Virus record (IMG/VR): IMGVR_UViG_3300030110_002022
Location: 1 to 52,766 of that record
Direction: 5' to 3' (one strand)
DNA length: 52,766 nt
DNA from: a virus
Part shown: positions 33,132-42,101 of the stretch, one piece after another
How positions within the stretch are numbered: the first letter of the stretch is position 1
How the letters are laid out: each line of letters opens with the position of its first letter
Notes under the pieces: generated by a model
Database searches by the model: none
What the model was told of the DNA's origin: nothing
What the model saw: the letters and a program-made list of their open reading frames with translations, nothing else
Program-made: the position numbers and the translations under genes

Positions 33132-35845
33132 TGGTAGCCTTTGTTCCATATTTATTAGGGGTAGGAGGAACTCTCTTAACTAGACAAGGTATAAAAAAAG
33201 GTATAGGTGCAGCTGGAAGGTATGTCGGTAAAAAGAAAGCACAATCTAAACTTAAAGCTGAGGCATTAAAAAAAACAAGAATTGGTGAAAAGGGATTAGG
33301 TTCTTTTCAAAAAGTAAAAAATTATACTTCAGGAGCAGGTCTATCTAGTAAAGGTAAATTTGTACCAGTACAACCAGGTGGACTTGCTGCACTTGGTAGA
33401 GGCACCAGAGATGTGGCTCAAATGAGTTTTGGTGTAGCTCCGGCAGTTGAAGGTGTAAGAGGTGCAGCTCCGTTGTTTACAGATGAAGACATGACTGCTC
33501 AAAACTATGCGGCTATTTTAGCTGCTGCTTTAGGTGGGGTACCAGGTTTAAGAATGGGCAGAGCTGCTTTACAAAGACAAGCCCCAGGTCTTGGTAAATT
33601 GTTAGGTGGTCAAAGAGGAGAAAAATTTAAAACAAGGTATAAAACAGATAAGTTTGGAAAAGTTGTAACAGATAAAAAAGGTAAAAAAATACCTATGAAG
33701 GATGAGTTTGATAGAGTAATTAAAGATAAAGTCCAATTGGATATGGACCCTAAAACAGCAAGACAAGATATGGTTAGAGGTTTTGGTGCTGCTGGTATTT
33801 ATGGAGCTACACCTTTTGTTTTTGGTGGGGACAATACAAAAGCAACAGAATACCCTGATACAAAACCAGGTGAAGCTGAACTAAAAGCACAAGAAGAATT
33901 TACAAAACAAACTGAACCTTTACGTGGTCCAGAGGTTAAGAAAACTCTTGAATTAATAGAAAAAAGAAAAGGTTTTTACACCGAAGATCAACAAAGAGAC
34001 ATGTTACGAGAAGCTATTGAAAAAGATAAAGTTCAAGAATCTAAAGAAGATAAGGGTACAGATGAGACAATACAAACTGATCAAGGAGGCCAACCTCCTA
34101 AAGATGGAGAAGAACAGACTCCTGTAGTTGAAGGCGGAAAACCACCAGAAGCTCCAGGAACAGGTGCTGCTAATGAAACAGATATAGATGTTAATGCAGA
34201 ACAAGCTATAGAAAGTGCAGACAGTACTGCTAAAACAATTACTAATCCAGAAATAGTTCCACCAAATATTGTTGATTCTAAATCTCCTTCAGATGTATTT
34301 TTAGCAGCAGATGTTACTGAAAGAGATTATAGTGCTATGCAAGATGCTATGACTAAATACAGTGAATTTATTGAAAGCGAACAAGGTAAGGTTCTCAACT
34401 ATAAAGAATACATAAAAAGATTTAAAGACATGACAGGAGAAGATGATCAAGCTGGTAACATTGCTTTATTTAAATGGGGTATGGCAATGATGACTGGCAG
34501 AAGTAATCAACATGGTTTAGCTGGTTTTATGGATATTGCAGGTACAGCTGGTTTGAGTTTAGGTGAAGATTTAATGGCTATAAATGAAAGACAAAGGGAA
34601 GAAAATAGAGCATTAGCTGGTTCTTTCTTAGCTTACGAACAAGATGCTCAAAAATATTTATCTGGATTACAACAACAAGAATTACAACAGTTACTATCTT
34701 TTGAAGAAAAAGTGCTTAACGATAAAGTTGCTGACGAAGACAGAGTTTTTAGTAGACAACTTCAAAGACAACAAATTTACCTACAAAAAATGCAAATCAT
34801 GCAAGAAATTGCAGATAAAAAACAAGAAATGATGAAAGCAGGTAAATTACAAACTGTTATAATAACAGATCCAAATTCAAGATTTGGAGTTAGAAAAGTA
34901 GAAATGGGTAGAAATGATCAAGGTAATTTACTTGTTATTGATGAGTTTGTAGATGGTGTGCCTACTAATAGATTAATAACTGAAGAGGAACAAGCTAATA
35001 TTGAAGCTCAAATAAAAACCGATCCAACAAGAGCAGGTAAATTATATAATAGATTAGAGGCTATTAATACTGGATTAAAATTTACCAAAACAGTTAAAGA
35101 TATATCAGAATCTACGGATGGAGTTGATCTTGGTTCAAGAGGATATTTTGACAATGTATTTACTAATATAGGTGGTTTATATAGGGAATGGACAAACAAC
35201 AGTGATGTAGGGTTAGGTGGTAGACTTAATAATGTGTCCGATGACCAACAAGTAAGAGCCATGATAAATGAAACTTACTTAGATCAAGATAATTTAACTA
35301 AAAAAGAAAGAGCTGAGTATCAAGACTTAGTAAAAGGATGGAATAAAGATAAAGACAGAGCTTCAAAAGAAGCGTCTGATATTATGAAAAAAGGTTTAGA
35401 CAGTAGTTTTGTGCCTAAAGCAATAAGAAGAAAATTTAAAAGTAAAAGTGTAGCTGAAAGACAAAAAATAGTAAGACAATTAGCTCAACTTAGATTAATT
35501 GAAAATAGAATGAAATATATTGTGGCTAATGCAAACAAAGGAGAAGACAGACTTACAGTTGCTGACGTTAAAGATGCTGCAACAAATACAAATATATTCG
35601 GTTTGTTTGACTCTGGTGAAAAAGTTGCTGCAAACTATGCAGAACTTGATGATCAATTAAACAGTTCTTATGATTCTTTATCAAAGGCTTTTATTATGGT
35701 CGGAGGTAATGCCACTCAATTAGATTCTCATAAAAATACAAGAAATTTCCTAGATTGGCAAGCTGGTATATCAGGTACACAGAATCAAGAAACTAAAGAA
35801 GCAGATGTAAATACTTTAATTGATAAACTAATGAAGAAAAAATAA
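33131..35845 (+). CDS. Large internal virion/ejection protein (904 aa)
   Basis: Starts in a TAATG overlap. The first 200 residues have hydrophobic Gly/Ala stretches (PYLLGVGGTLLTRQG, AAILAAALGGVPG). Residues 240-390 are acidic, Pro/Gln-rich and probably disordered; the C-terminal half is helical and charged. No lysozyme or protease motif was found. Size, order and membrane-active N-terminus fit proteins that leave the capsid with the DNA, as in T7 gp15/gp16 or P22 ejection proteins. Confidence 0.65.
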   Translation: MVAFVPYLLGVGGTLLTRQGIKKGIGAAGRYVGKKKAQSKLKAEALKKTRIGEKGLGSFQKVKNYTSGAGLSSKGKFVPVQPGGLAALGRGTRDVAQMSFGVAPAVEGVRGAAPLFTDEDMTAQNYAAILAAALGGVPGLRMGRAALQRQAPGLGKLLGGQRGEKFKTRYKTDKFGKVVTDKKGKKIPMKDEFDRVIKDKVQLDMDPKTARQDMVRGFGAAGIYGATPFVFGGDNTKATEYPDTKPGEAELKAQEEFTKQTEPLRGPEVKKTLELIEKRKGFYTEDQQRDMLREAIEKDKVQESKEDKGTDETIQTDQGGQPPKDGEEQTPVVEGGKPPEAPGTGAANETDIDVNAEQAIESADSTAKTITNPEIVPPNIVDSKSPSDVFLAADVTERDYSAMQDAMTKYSEFIESEQGKVLNYKEYIKRFKDMTGEDDQAGNIALFKWGMAMMTGRSNQHGLAGFMDIAGTAGLSLGEDLMAINERQREENRALAGSFLAYEQDAQKYLSGLQQQELQQLLSFEEKVLNDKVADEDRVFSRQLQRQQIYLQKMQIMQEIADKKQEMMKAGKLQTVIITDPNSRFGVRKVEMGRNDQGNLLVIDEFVDGVPTNRLITEEEQANIEAQIKTDPTRAGKLYNRLEAINTGLKFTKTVKDISESTDGVDLGSRGYFDNVFTNIGGLYREWTNNSDVGLGGRLNNVSDDQQVRAMINETYLDQDNLTKKERAEYQDLVKGWNKDKDRASKEASDIMKKGLDSSFVPKAIRRKFKSKSVAERQKIVRQLAQLRLIENRMKYIVANANKGEDRLTVADVKDAATNTNIFGLFDSGEKVAANYAELDDQLNSSYDSLSKAFIMVGGNATQLDSHKNTRNFLDWQAGISGTQNQETKEADVNTLIDKLMKKK

Positions 35846-38800
35846 TGGCTAGTGCACAACAAATAGAAGAACTGCAATCTCAAATTGATTCAGGACAAAT
35901 AGATCCAAGACAACTAGATCAAGAGCAACAAGATAGTTTAAAAGAATTAATTAATAGAGGTGTACTAAAAGCACCCACTGGTGGACTATCTCGTATGTCC
36001 GCTGATCGAGAACAAGGTGAATCTGGTATAATACAACAAGCTAAAGATGCTAATCAATTTGGAGGATTAAGTACGCCTGTTGGTAAAGTAATGACAGAAA
36101 GATCATCTTATGAAATGGTTGGAGATGTTATAGGTTCTTTTATACCTTATTTAAATAACAGAAGAGCTATTGTTAAAGATGTAATAAAAGGTATTGAAAC
36201 CACAGATTCAAAAGGTAATGTAATTAAACAACCTTATTCAAAACCAACAGGTAAAGATGCTTTACGTCTAGAAAAATTTGATAAAGTAAATACAAGATTT
36301 GCTGATGCTTTAAGTGGAGTAATAGGCAAAAGAGCAGGTCTTGTGGGTAAAGCTTTTGTTAGAACAGCTTCTTTTTTAGAAAGAACAGCACTAAGAGGTG
36401 GTCAATTATTAAGAGCCGAAAGAGATGTTTTTAAAACAGGTGATGTTGGTAGAAGTATGTTGAGAGCCGGAGCCAGAACAGAAACACAATCTTTAATTGG
36501 AGGAGCAGGAGGTGCAGCAGCAGGTTCTGCTTTGTACGACATGTCAAATTATATTGAAGATTTATCTGCTAATTTAACTATGGATGTAGGTGATTTAACA
36601 GAAGAGGGTATAAACTCAAATCCTTTTCCTATGCGTTTACTGCAACACTCTGCTATAGCTGCTGGAGCTTCTTTAAAATATGGAGTTTTAGGAACGGGTA
36701 TTGGATATGCAGCAGGTAAAACTTTTGGTAAAGGCAAAAACGTATTATTAGGTTTAAACTCAAAAGATTCTGTAGCAATAGCAAAAATGTCAGCAGAACA
36801 AGGTGTGCCTTTATCTCCAACTGCTTTAGCAAGTGAAGGTTTTGGTGGTTTTTTATCTAGAAACTTTTTTAGAATATTTGGTGTTACTCCTTATGTTGGA
36901 GGAGCAGGAACAAAAAAATTAAGAAAAACTGTAGCTGAAGTTGTTTTTCCTAAATATTTAAATGTGGCTGGATCATTAAGTCCTAATACAACTATTGCTT
37001 CAATAGTATCTGAGTCTGGATTAGGAGCAGAGGGTATTTCTTTAATGACTAAAAACTATCATATGAATAGTAATATTATAAATGCTACTTATGATACCTT
37101 ACTTAAAAGTTCAAAAGGTATGGATAACCCTCCTATTGTAGGCACTTCTAATTTAAAAAAAGCTATTAACAATATGACTGAAGAAGTAAAAGGTTTAACT
37201 GGCTCTCAGTTTAGAGCTTTTGCTGAACAAACATTAGAAACTAAACCTCCTAAATTAATTAAAGAAAGACTTGAAAAATTAAAAATGGTTAATAGTTTAG
37301 AGGAGCTTACACAACAAGGTAATATGTCTGTTTATGATGCAGCGTTATATAGAAGATTTATTTATGATACATTAGGAGACCCTAAAAATATTAAGAATAA
37401 AGAAATACAAGAAGAGGGTAGAAAATTATTATCAGCTTTTGATGCTGATTTAGCAGATGCTGAAACGATAATGAAATTAGATTTAACAGACTCAGGTGTA
37501 GCTAGGTTTGTTGAAAGTATGAAAAAAGGATCTCCTGAAGAAAATCTTAAAGCAGCAACAGAAGCATCAAGGAAAATGGCAAAAGAATTAAGAAAGACTA
37601 ACCAAATATATGTACAATTAGTTAATAGTGGTATGTATGGTATGGGTAAAAATCAAAAAGAAGCTTTATTAGCTAACGCTTTAAATAATCCAGAGTTAGT
37701 TAATAGCCAAGAAATATTTAATTCTATTTTTAAAAGTGCTATTACTGAACAAAACCCTCAAGCACTAAAAGAAATGAAAACATTATTAGGTGTTGGTAGT
37801 GGTGAGTATAATGAATATGCTACTGCTTTTATGGGTAAATTAGGCACAAGATTTGTTTTTGATGCTTTTACTTCTTCATTTAATCAAGCAGCAAAAAAAG
37901 GATCAGAAGCTTTTGATCCAGCTGTAGTTTTTAGAGAGGATTTAACTAAAGCTGATGAGATCATACCAGATATAATTAATAGTAAACCTGAATACAAAGC
38001 CTTGTTTCCAAATAAAAAATTTGATGCTACTACAAATTATGTAGACTCAGATTTATTTAATAAATTAGATAAATTTGCTCCAGAGGATGCAAAAAGAATT
38101 GAAGAGGCACTAGCATCAAGTGTATCCGATATTAAAATTGATCCAAAGAACATTGATAGTTTTGATATTACAAGGTTTAGAAAAAATTTAGGTATAGACA
38201 CAGCTAACGGAAGAGCAACTTTAGTTGAATTATTTGGATCAGAACATACAAAAAATATTGTTGATTTAACAGAAGTTTTAACTAGATCTGTGGACATTGG
38301 TATTACAGACCCTTCTACATTTTTATTAAGAAGATTAACTTTATCTGGATCAGCAGTAGGAGCTAGTGTATTAGCTGGTGTAGGTATGTTTGGTTTAGGT
38401 GGTGGTATAATAGGTTCTATATTACCAGCAGTTGCAGCTCGTTATTATGGTAAGTGGATTGCTGATCCAGCTACTACTAAAAAAGCTTTAGATCTATATA
38501 CTAAAGAAGAAAGAAGAGCTTTGCTTCAAAGTGATATGGTTGGTCCAATTAAAAACTTTCCGTTCACTGGCGGTAAAGAAGCTGGTGATTTAGGAGGTTT
38601 TTTTGATCCTACACAACCTCTTGGTAAATTTTTAGGTCCATCAAGAACAAGAAATATAGCTATTTTTTTAAATGCAGCAGCTGGTACACCTAACAGTGAT
38701 CCAATATTTAATGCTGAAAATATTACGTATCAAGATATACAAAACTTTATTGAATCTGAAACGGAAGGTGTACAAATACCTAATCCATCAGCTTCTCCTT

Positions 38801-39147
38801 TTCAATTACCCCCTTCTGTTATGCAACAAATGTTTCCAGAAGCATATGCCTTTAAACAATTATCTGTTGAAGATAAACAAACTTATCTTGAAACTTTAAA
38901 AGCTGCAACACAAGGTGAGACACAAGATGAAGAGTTTAATAGACAAGTAAGTCAAATGCCTGATGAACAGCCTCAACAACAAGCTCCACAACAAAATCAA
39001 CAACAAACAGAGGCACCTGTACAACCTACAGAGGTCGCTCAAACTCCTAATCAAAAAATAAATTTATCTTCAAAATATTCATTTTTATTTCCACAAGATG
39101 CTGCTGGACAAGCTATAGCACAACAACAGGAGACAAAACGTGGATGA
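35845..39147 (+). CDS. Largest internal virion/ejection protein (1100 aa)
   Basis: Starts in a TAATG overlap. Largely helical with a glycine-rich hydrophobic section near residues 830-870 (AVGASVLAGVGMFGLGGGII) that could cross a membrane. The C-terminus is a Gln/Pro linker (PQQQAPQQNQQQ) followed by a short conserved-looking end LSSKYSFLFPQD. No catalytic motif. Likely the main ejection conduit protein; by size and place similar to T7 gp16, without visible similarity. Confidence 0.65.
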   Translation: MASAQQIEELQSQIDSGQIDPRQLDQEQQDSLKELINRGVLKAPTGGLSRMSADREQGESGIIQQAKDANQFGGLSTPVGKVMTERSSYEMVGDVIGSFIPYLNNRRAIVKDVIKGIETTDSKGNVIKQPYSKPTGKDALRLEKFDKVNTRFADALSGVIGKRAGLVGKAFVRTASFLERTALRGGQLLRAERDVFKTGDVGRSMLRAGARTETQSLIGGAGGAAAGSALYDMSNYIEDLSANLTMDVGDLTEEGINSNPFPMRLLQHSAIAAGASLKYGVLGTGIGYAAGKTFGKGKNVLLGLNSKDSVAIAKMSAEQGVPLSPTALASEGFGGFLSRNFFRIFGVTPYVGGAGTKKLRKTVAEVVFPKYLNVAGSLSPNTTIASIVSESGLGAEGISLMTKNYHMNSNIINATYDTLLKSSKGMDNPPIVGTSNLKKAINNMTEEVKGLTGSQFRAFAEQTLETKPPKLIKERLEKLKMVNSLEELTQQGNMSVYDAALYRRFIYDTLGDPKNIKNKEIQEEGRKLLSAFDADLADAETIMKLDLTDSGVARFVESMKKGSPEENLKAATEASRKMAKELRKTNQIYVQLVNSGMYGMGKNQKEALLANALNNPELVNSQEIFNSIFKSAITEQNPQALKEMKTLLGVGSGEYNEYATAFMGKLGTRFVFDAFTSSFNQAAKKGSEAFDPAVVFREDLTKADEIIPDIINSKPEYKALFPNKKFDATTNYVDSDLFNKLDKFAPEDAKRIEEALASSVSDIKIDPKNIDSFDITRFRKNLGIDTANGRATLVELFGSEHTKNIVDLTEVLTRSVDIGITDPSTFLLRRLTLSGSAVGASVLAGVGMFGLGGGIIGSILPAVAARYYGKWIADPATTKKALDLYTKEERRALLQSDMVGPIKNFPFTGGKEAGDLGGFFDPTQPLGKFLGPSRTRNIAIFLNAAAGTPNSDPIFNAENITYQDIQNFIESETEGVQIPNPSASPFQLPPSVMQQMFPEAYAFKQLSVEDKQTYLETLKAATQGETQDEEFNRQVSQMPDEQPQQQAPQQNQQQTEAPVQPTEVAQTPNQKINLSSKYSFLFPQDAAGQAIAQQQETKRG

Positions 39148-39370
39148 GATGATGTTTTGGAATATTATCCTTACGATAATAGCGTCAGCTTTTGGCTGGG
39201 CGTTTAGTAAAATTTTTTCAGAAGTAAAGAGATTACAAATACTACTCAATAAAACCAGGGAAGAGTACCTGCCTCGTGACGATGCACAGTCACAGACAAA
39301 TCAAATACTCGAACATCTTCGTAGATTAGAAGACAAACTTGATCGTTTTATTGAGAAGTCAAATGGTTGA
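39140..39370 (+). CDS. Small membrane protein with coiled coil (76 aa)
   Basis: Overlaps the previous gene by 8 nt. A single N-terminal membrane span (FWNIILTIIASAFGWAFSKI) is followed by a charged coiled coil (LRRLEDKLDRFIEKSNG). This matches the plan of small phage holin or i-spanin proteins, but no signature settles it. Next gene begins inside its end. Confidence 0.6.
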   Translation: MDEMMFWNIILTIIASAFGWAFSKIFSEVKRLQILLNKTREEYLPRDDAQSQTNQILEHLRRLEDKLDRFIEKSNG

Positions 39371-39989
39371 ACCAGTCACGATTCTGACGGGAATTGCATT
39401 AGTTAAAAAAAGTGTAGATTTCATAAAAACTAACATAGGCACAGTACAAGATATTGGTGACATTATAGGTCATGTTGATAAAGCTCTTAATGGTCAACAA
39501 CAAGTAATAAAAGAAAGAGATTCAAAAAATGTCGACCATTTTGCAGTGGAGAACGTGGCTAAGGAAGTGATTGATGCAAAACTTGCTCAAGAACAATTAT
39601 ATGAAATGAAACAATTAATTGACCATAGATTTGGTCACGGAACCTGGTCGTTTATTTTAGAAGAACGTAAAAAAAGATTAGATAAAAGAAAACAAGCAAT
39701 TAAAGAAGCCAAAGCTGCAAAGATGAAAAAACAAAAAGAAATGTATGATATGGTGAGAATGGTTTTGATAGGAATAGCAGTAATATTATTTGTTGTAGTA
39801 GCTATAGGTATAACTGTAAAATTTGTGTTAGCACATCCAATAGAAGGAGATGACCAATCTTGTAAATTATATGAACCTCGTTATTTTTTAATGTGTTTAT
39901 CAGAAGGTCGTGGTTACGCTGACACACAATTATATTTAGACTATAAATTAATGCAAGAAAACTGGATTGTCGATGACGACAAAAAATAG
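39363..39989 (+). CDS. Membrane-anchored protein of unknown function (208 aa)
   Basis: ATG 39363 overlaps the end of the preceding gene; TTG 39339 is a poorer start. Residues 60-140 are a charged helix (EERKKRLDKRKQAIKEAKAA). A membrane span lies near residues 131-152 (RMVLIGIAVILFVVVAIGIT). The outer part contains two Cys (C-K-L-Y-E-P-R-Y-F-L-M-C). Paired with the 76-residue membrane protein, it could form a spanin-like or envelope complex; inferred. Confidence 0.6.
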   Translation: MVEPVTILTGIALVKKSVDFIKTNIGTVQDIGDIIGHVDKALNGQQQVIKERDSKNVDHFAVENVAKEVIDAKLAQEQLYEMKQLIDHRFGHGTWSFILEERKKRLDKRKQAIKEAKAAKMKKQKEMYDMVRMVLIGIAVILFVVVAIGITVKFVLAHPIEGDDQSCKLYEPRYFLMCLSEGRGYADTQLYLDYKLMQENWIVDDDKK

Positions 39990-39995
39990 TATAAT
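39967..39995 (+). promoter_or_regulatory. Promoter before the 40023 gene
   Basis: TTGTCG (39967-39972), spacer of 17 bp and a perfect TATAAT (39990-39995). The spacer start has GTCG-ATGA-CGAC as a small inverted repeat. Transcription would start about 20 nt before the gene. Confidence 0.55.
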
Positions 39996-40022
39996 AAAAC
40001 TGTTATAACAAAGGAGATTACT

Positions 40023-40646
40023 ATGCAAAGTAGAAGTGGTAGAACAAAATATAAAGTAAAAACTATTGGTAGACTTAAAGATAGAAAATCAGGAAAAGTT
40101 ATTAAGTCTTTTAAAGAAAGCGGTGGTGGTAGAAAACCTTTAATTGGTAAAAAAACTGGTGGAGTAATGAAAGCTATGGGTGGTAAAATGGCTAAAGGAT
40201 ATTCCAAAGGTGGTGCTAGAATGATGAAAGCTATGGGTGGCAAAATGGCTAAAGGTTATTCTAAAGGTGGAGCACGAATGATGAGAGCCAGTGGTGGTAA
40301 AATGGCTAAAGGGTATGCAGTAGGAGGTATACTTGCTGGTGGTAGAGCTGCTGTAAAAGGTGTAACAGCATTAAGAGCTGCGGCTAAAAAACTTGGTTAT
40401 GGACTCACTAAAGTAAAAACACCAAAACCAACTACTATGAAGAAATCAAATTTTTTAAATAAAAGAATTGATAAAACAGTTAAATATGGTGGAGCAGCAG
40501 GTGCAGGAATGATAGCACAAGAGCAAATGAGTAAGAAAAATAAAAAAACATCAGCATTTGGTACAGCATTTAGTAATGCTAGAAAATCTGGTAAAAAGAC
40601 TTTTACTTATAAAGGAAAAAAATACACAACGAAGGTAAAGAAATAA
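40023..40646 (+). CDS. Basic repeat protein with FTYKGKKYTT C-terminus (207 aa)
   Basis: AAGGAG before the ATG and a promoter upstream. Residues 49-103 hold three tandem copies of MKAMGGKMAKGYSKGGARM (57-nt units at 40167, 40224 and a partial unit at 40281). The C-terminus FGTAFSNARKSGKKT followed by FTYKGKKYTTKVKK repeats a module of the 188-residue protein at 18068. Very Lys/Gly-rich; likely DNA-binding or virion-interior. Own promoter suggests high expression. Confidence 0.65.
   Translation: MQSRSGRTKYKVKTIGRLKDRKSGKVIKSFKESGGGRKPLIGKKTGGVMKAMGGKMAKGYSKGGARMMKAMGGKMAKGYSKGGARMMRASGGKMAKGYAVGGILAGGRAAVKGVTALRAAAKKLGYGLTKVKTPKPTTMKKSNFLNKRIDKTVKYGGAAGAGMIAQEQMSKKNKKTSAFGTAFSNARKSGKKTFTYKGKKYTTKVKK
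40167..40330 (+). repeat. 57-nt coding tandem repeat (two full, one partial)
   Basis: Units start at 40167, 40224 and 40281, each encoding MKAMGGKMAKGYSKGGARM or a variant. Synonymous changes between units (GGTGGT/GGTGGA, TCC/TCT) show that the protein sequence is what is kept. Confidence 0.75.
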
Positions 40647-40647
40647 C

Positions 40648-40676
40648 TTGATAAATATGTTTCCTGTACTTATAGT
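40648..40676 (+). promoter_or_regulatory. Promoter giving a probably leaderless mRNA
   Basis: TTGATA (40648-40653), 17-bp spacer, TATAGT (40671-40676). The expected start of transcription, about 40683, coincides with the ATG at 40682, and no Shine-Dalgarno is seen. Either the mRNA is leaderless or the gene starts further in. Confidence 0.5.
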
Positions 40677-40681
40677 AAAGT

Positions 40682-41362
40682 ATGGGAAATTTAGTATCAA
40701 ACATTCCATACTTTAAAGTATGGGTACGTAGAGAGTTTACAGTAAACCATCGAAGGCATCATGGAGATTACCTTCATGCTTTAGTAATAGCTGTTACAAC
40801 CATTCCAGACCGATGTCTTTCTTTTCAAGTTATCTTTACTGGTTGTGAAGACGAAGATAATCGTTTGGAGAATCCTCATGGTGGGGCAATGTGGGCTCGA
40901 CTCCCGATTACGTCTCTAATCTTTGACGACCCGCTTGATGATTGGCCTAACACAATGCCTACACATCTAGCTCAACCATGGGATTGTTCAAGTAGACAAC
41001 ATTCAATAATACAGTTTGATAGAACAAGTTCTAGTCCTTGGCTTTGTAAAATAGATGGAGAGTTTTATACAGGTAAATATCATTTTACTGTAGACTACAC
41101 AGGAAACGAAATAGCTGATGATCCAGCTCAACACAAACAAAGTCACGTATTACATTTAACTAACGGACCTTATAAAGGTTGTATGGTTGCTTTACCTAAT
41201 AATAGAGTACGAGTTACATCACCTGCAATGTGGGTTACCGGAGATGGTCCTCCTGATTTTATACCTAGTCAATACACTCATAGTGCCGAGGAGCATGACA
41301 GTTATATGGATTGGGAAGAAACATTTGATAACTTATATGCAAATAAAGAGAAAAAAAAATAG
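40682..41362 (+). CDS. Conserved phage protein of unknown function (226 aa)
   Basis: First gene of the replication module, directly at a promoter. The start NIPYFKVWVRREFTVNHRRH and the blocks LPITSLIFDDP, LAQPWDCSSRQHSIIQ and HVLHLTNGPYKGCMVALPNN resemble, from memory, a conserved phage protein found in cyanophages and other marine phages. It is rich in Trp, His and Cys. No active site recognised. The nuclease gene overlaps its end. Confidence 0.7.
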   Translation: MGNLVSNIPYFKVWVRREFTVNHRRHHGDYLHALVIAVTTIPDRCLSFQVIFTGCEDEDNRLENPHGGAMWARLPITSLIFDDPLDDWPNTMPTHLAQPWDCSSRQHSIIQFDRTSSSPWLCKIDGEFYTGKYHFTVDYTGNEIADDPAQHKQSHVLHLTNGPYKGCMVALPNNRVRVTSPAMWVTGDGPPDFIPSQYTHSAEEHDSYMDWEETFDNLYANKEKKK

Positions 41363-42101
41363 TTTTATAATTTCTGATTTTAGCATTGTACCTAAATATA
41401 AATACAAAGCTTATTCTAGAAATGATGAAAAAATTAGAACCTATAATGTAAATGGTAAAAAACACCCATCAGTCACTACAATATTGTCAGCAACACAAAG
41501 TGAAGAAAAAAAGAAGTCGTTAGAGTCTTGGAGAAAACGTGTTGGAATAGAACAAGCTACACGTATCACGATTGACGCAGCCAGACGTGGAACTGAAATG
41601 CACTTGGTTTTAGAAAAGTATTGTCAAGCTATACCTTACCTTAACCTTACACCACAAGGTAATCAATCACGATTAATGGCTCATAGAGTTGTAGATAATT
41701 TAAGTAAATTAAAAGAGGTTTGGGGTAGTGAAGTTCATTTGATGTATGAAGATTATTGCCCATCATTATATCCTGATCCAAAAAAAATGGCTTGGGCGGG
41801 TATGACAGATTTAGTAGGTTTGTATGATGAAAAACCTACTATCATAGATTTTAAACAATCAAATAGAATTAAAAGGGAAGAGTGGATAGAAGATTACTAT
41901 TATCAAATAGCAGCATATTCTATTGCTCATAAAGCTTACTATGGAGAAATCACACAAGGTTTAATTTGTATTTGTACGAGAAATTATGAGTATCAAGAAT
42001 TTAAAATGGATGAAAAGAAATTACTTGAGTATGAAAATAAATGGTTTGATAGAGCATATGATTATTATAAAAAATTAAGTACCTCTTCTCCTAAAGTTTG
42101 A
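41337..42101 (+). CDS. PD-(D/E)XK exonuclease, RecB/Cas4-like (254 aa)
   Basis: Degrades or processes DNA ends during replication or recombination. Motifs in order: RRGTEMHLVLEKY (His89), WAGMTDLVG (Asp158), PTIIDFKQS (Asp171, Lys173), and DYYYQIAAYSIAH (Gln190-x2-Ala-Tyr), the set of RecB-type nucleases. ATG 41337, inside the end of the previous gene, gives a compact protein; longer frames upstream encode sequence antisense in character. The 3' end converges with the minus-strand helicase, overlapping by 37 nt. Confidence 0.85.
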   Translation: MQIKRKKNSFIISDFSIVPKYKYKAYSRNDEKIRTYNVNGKKHPSVTTILSATQSEEKKKSLESWRKRVGIEQATRITIDAARRGTEMHLVLEKYCQAIPYLNLTPQGNQSRLMAHRVVDNLSKLKEVWGSEVHLMYEDYCPSLYPDPKKMAWAGMTDLVGLYDEKPTIIDFKQSNRIKREEWIEDYYYQIAAYSIAHKAYYGEITQGLICICTRNYEYQEFKMDEKKLLEYENKWFDRAYDYYKKLSTSSPKV

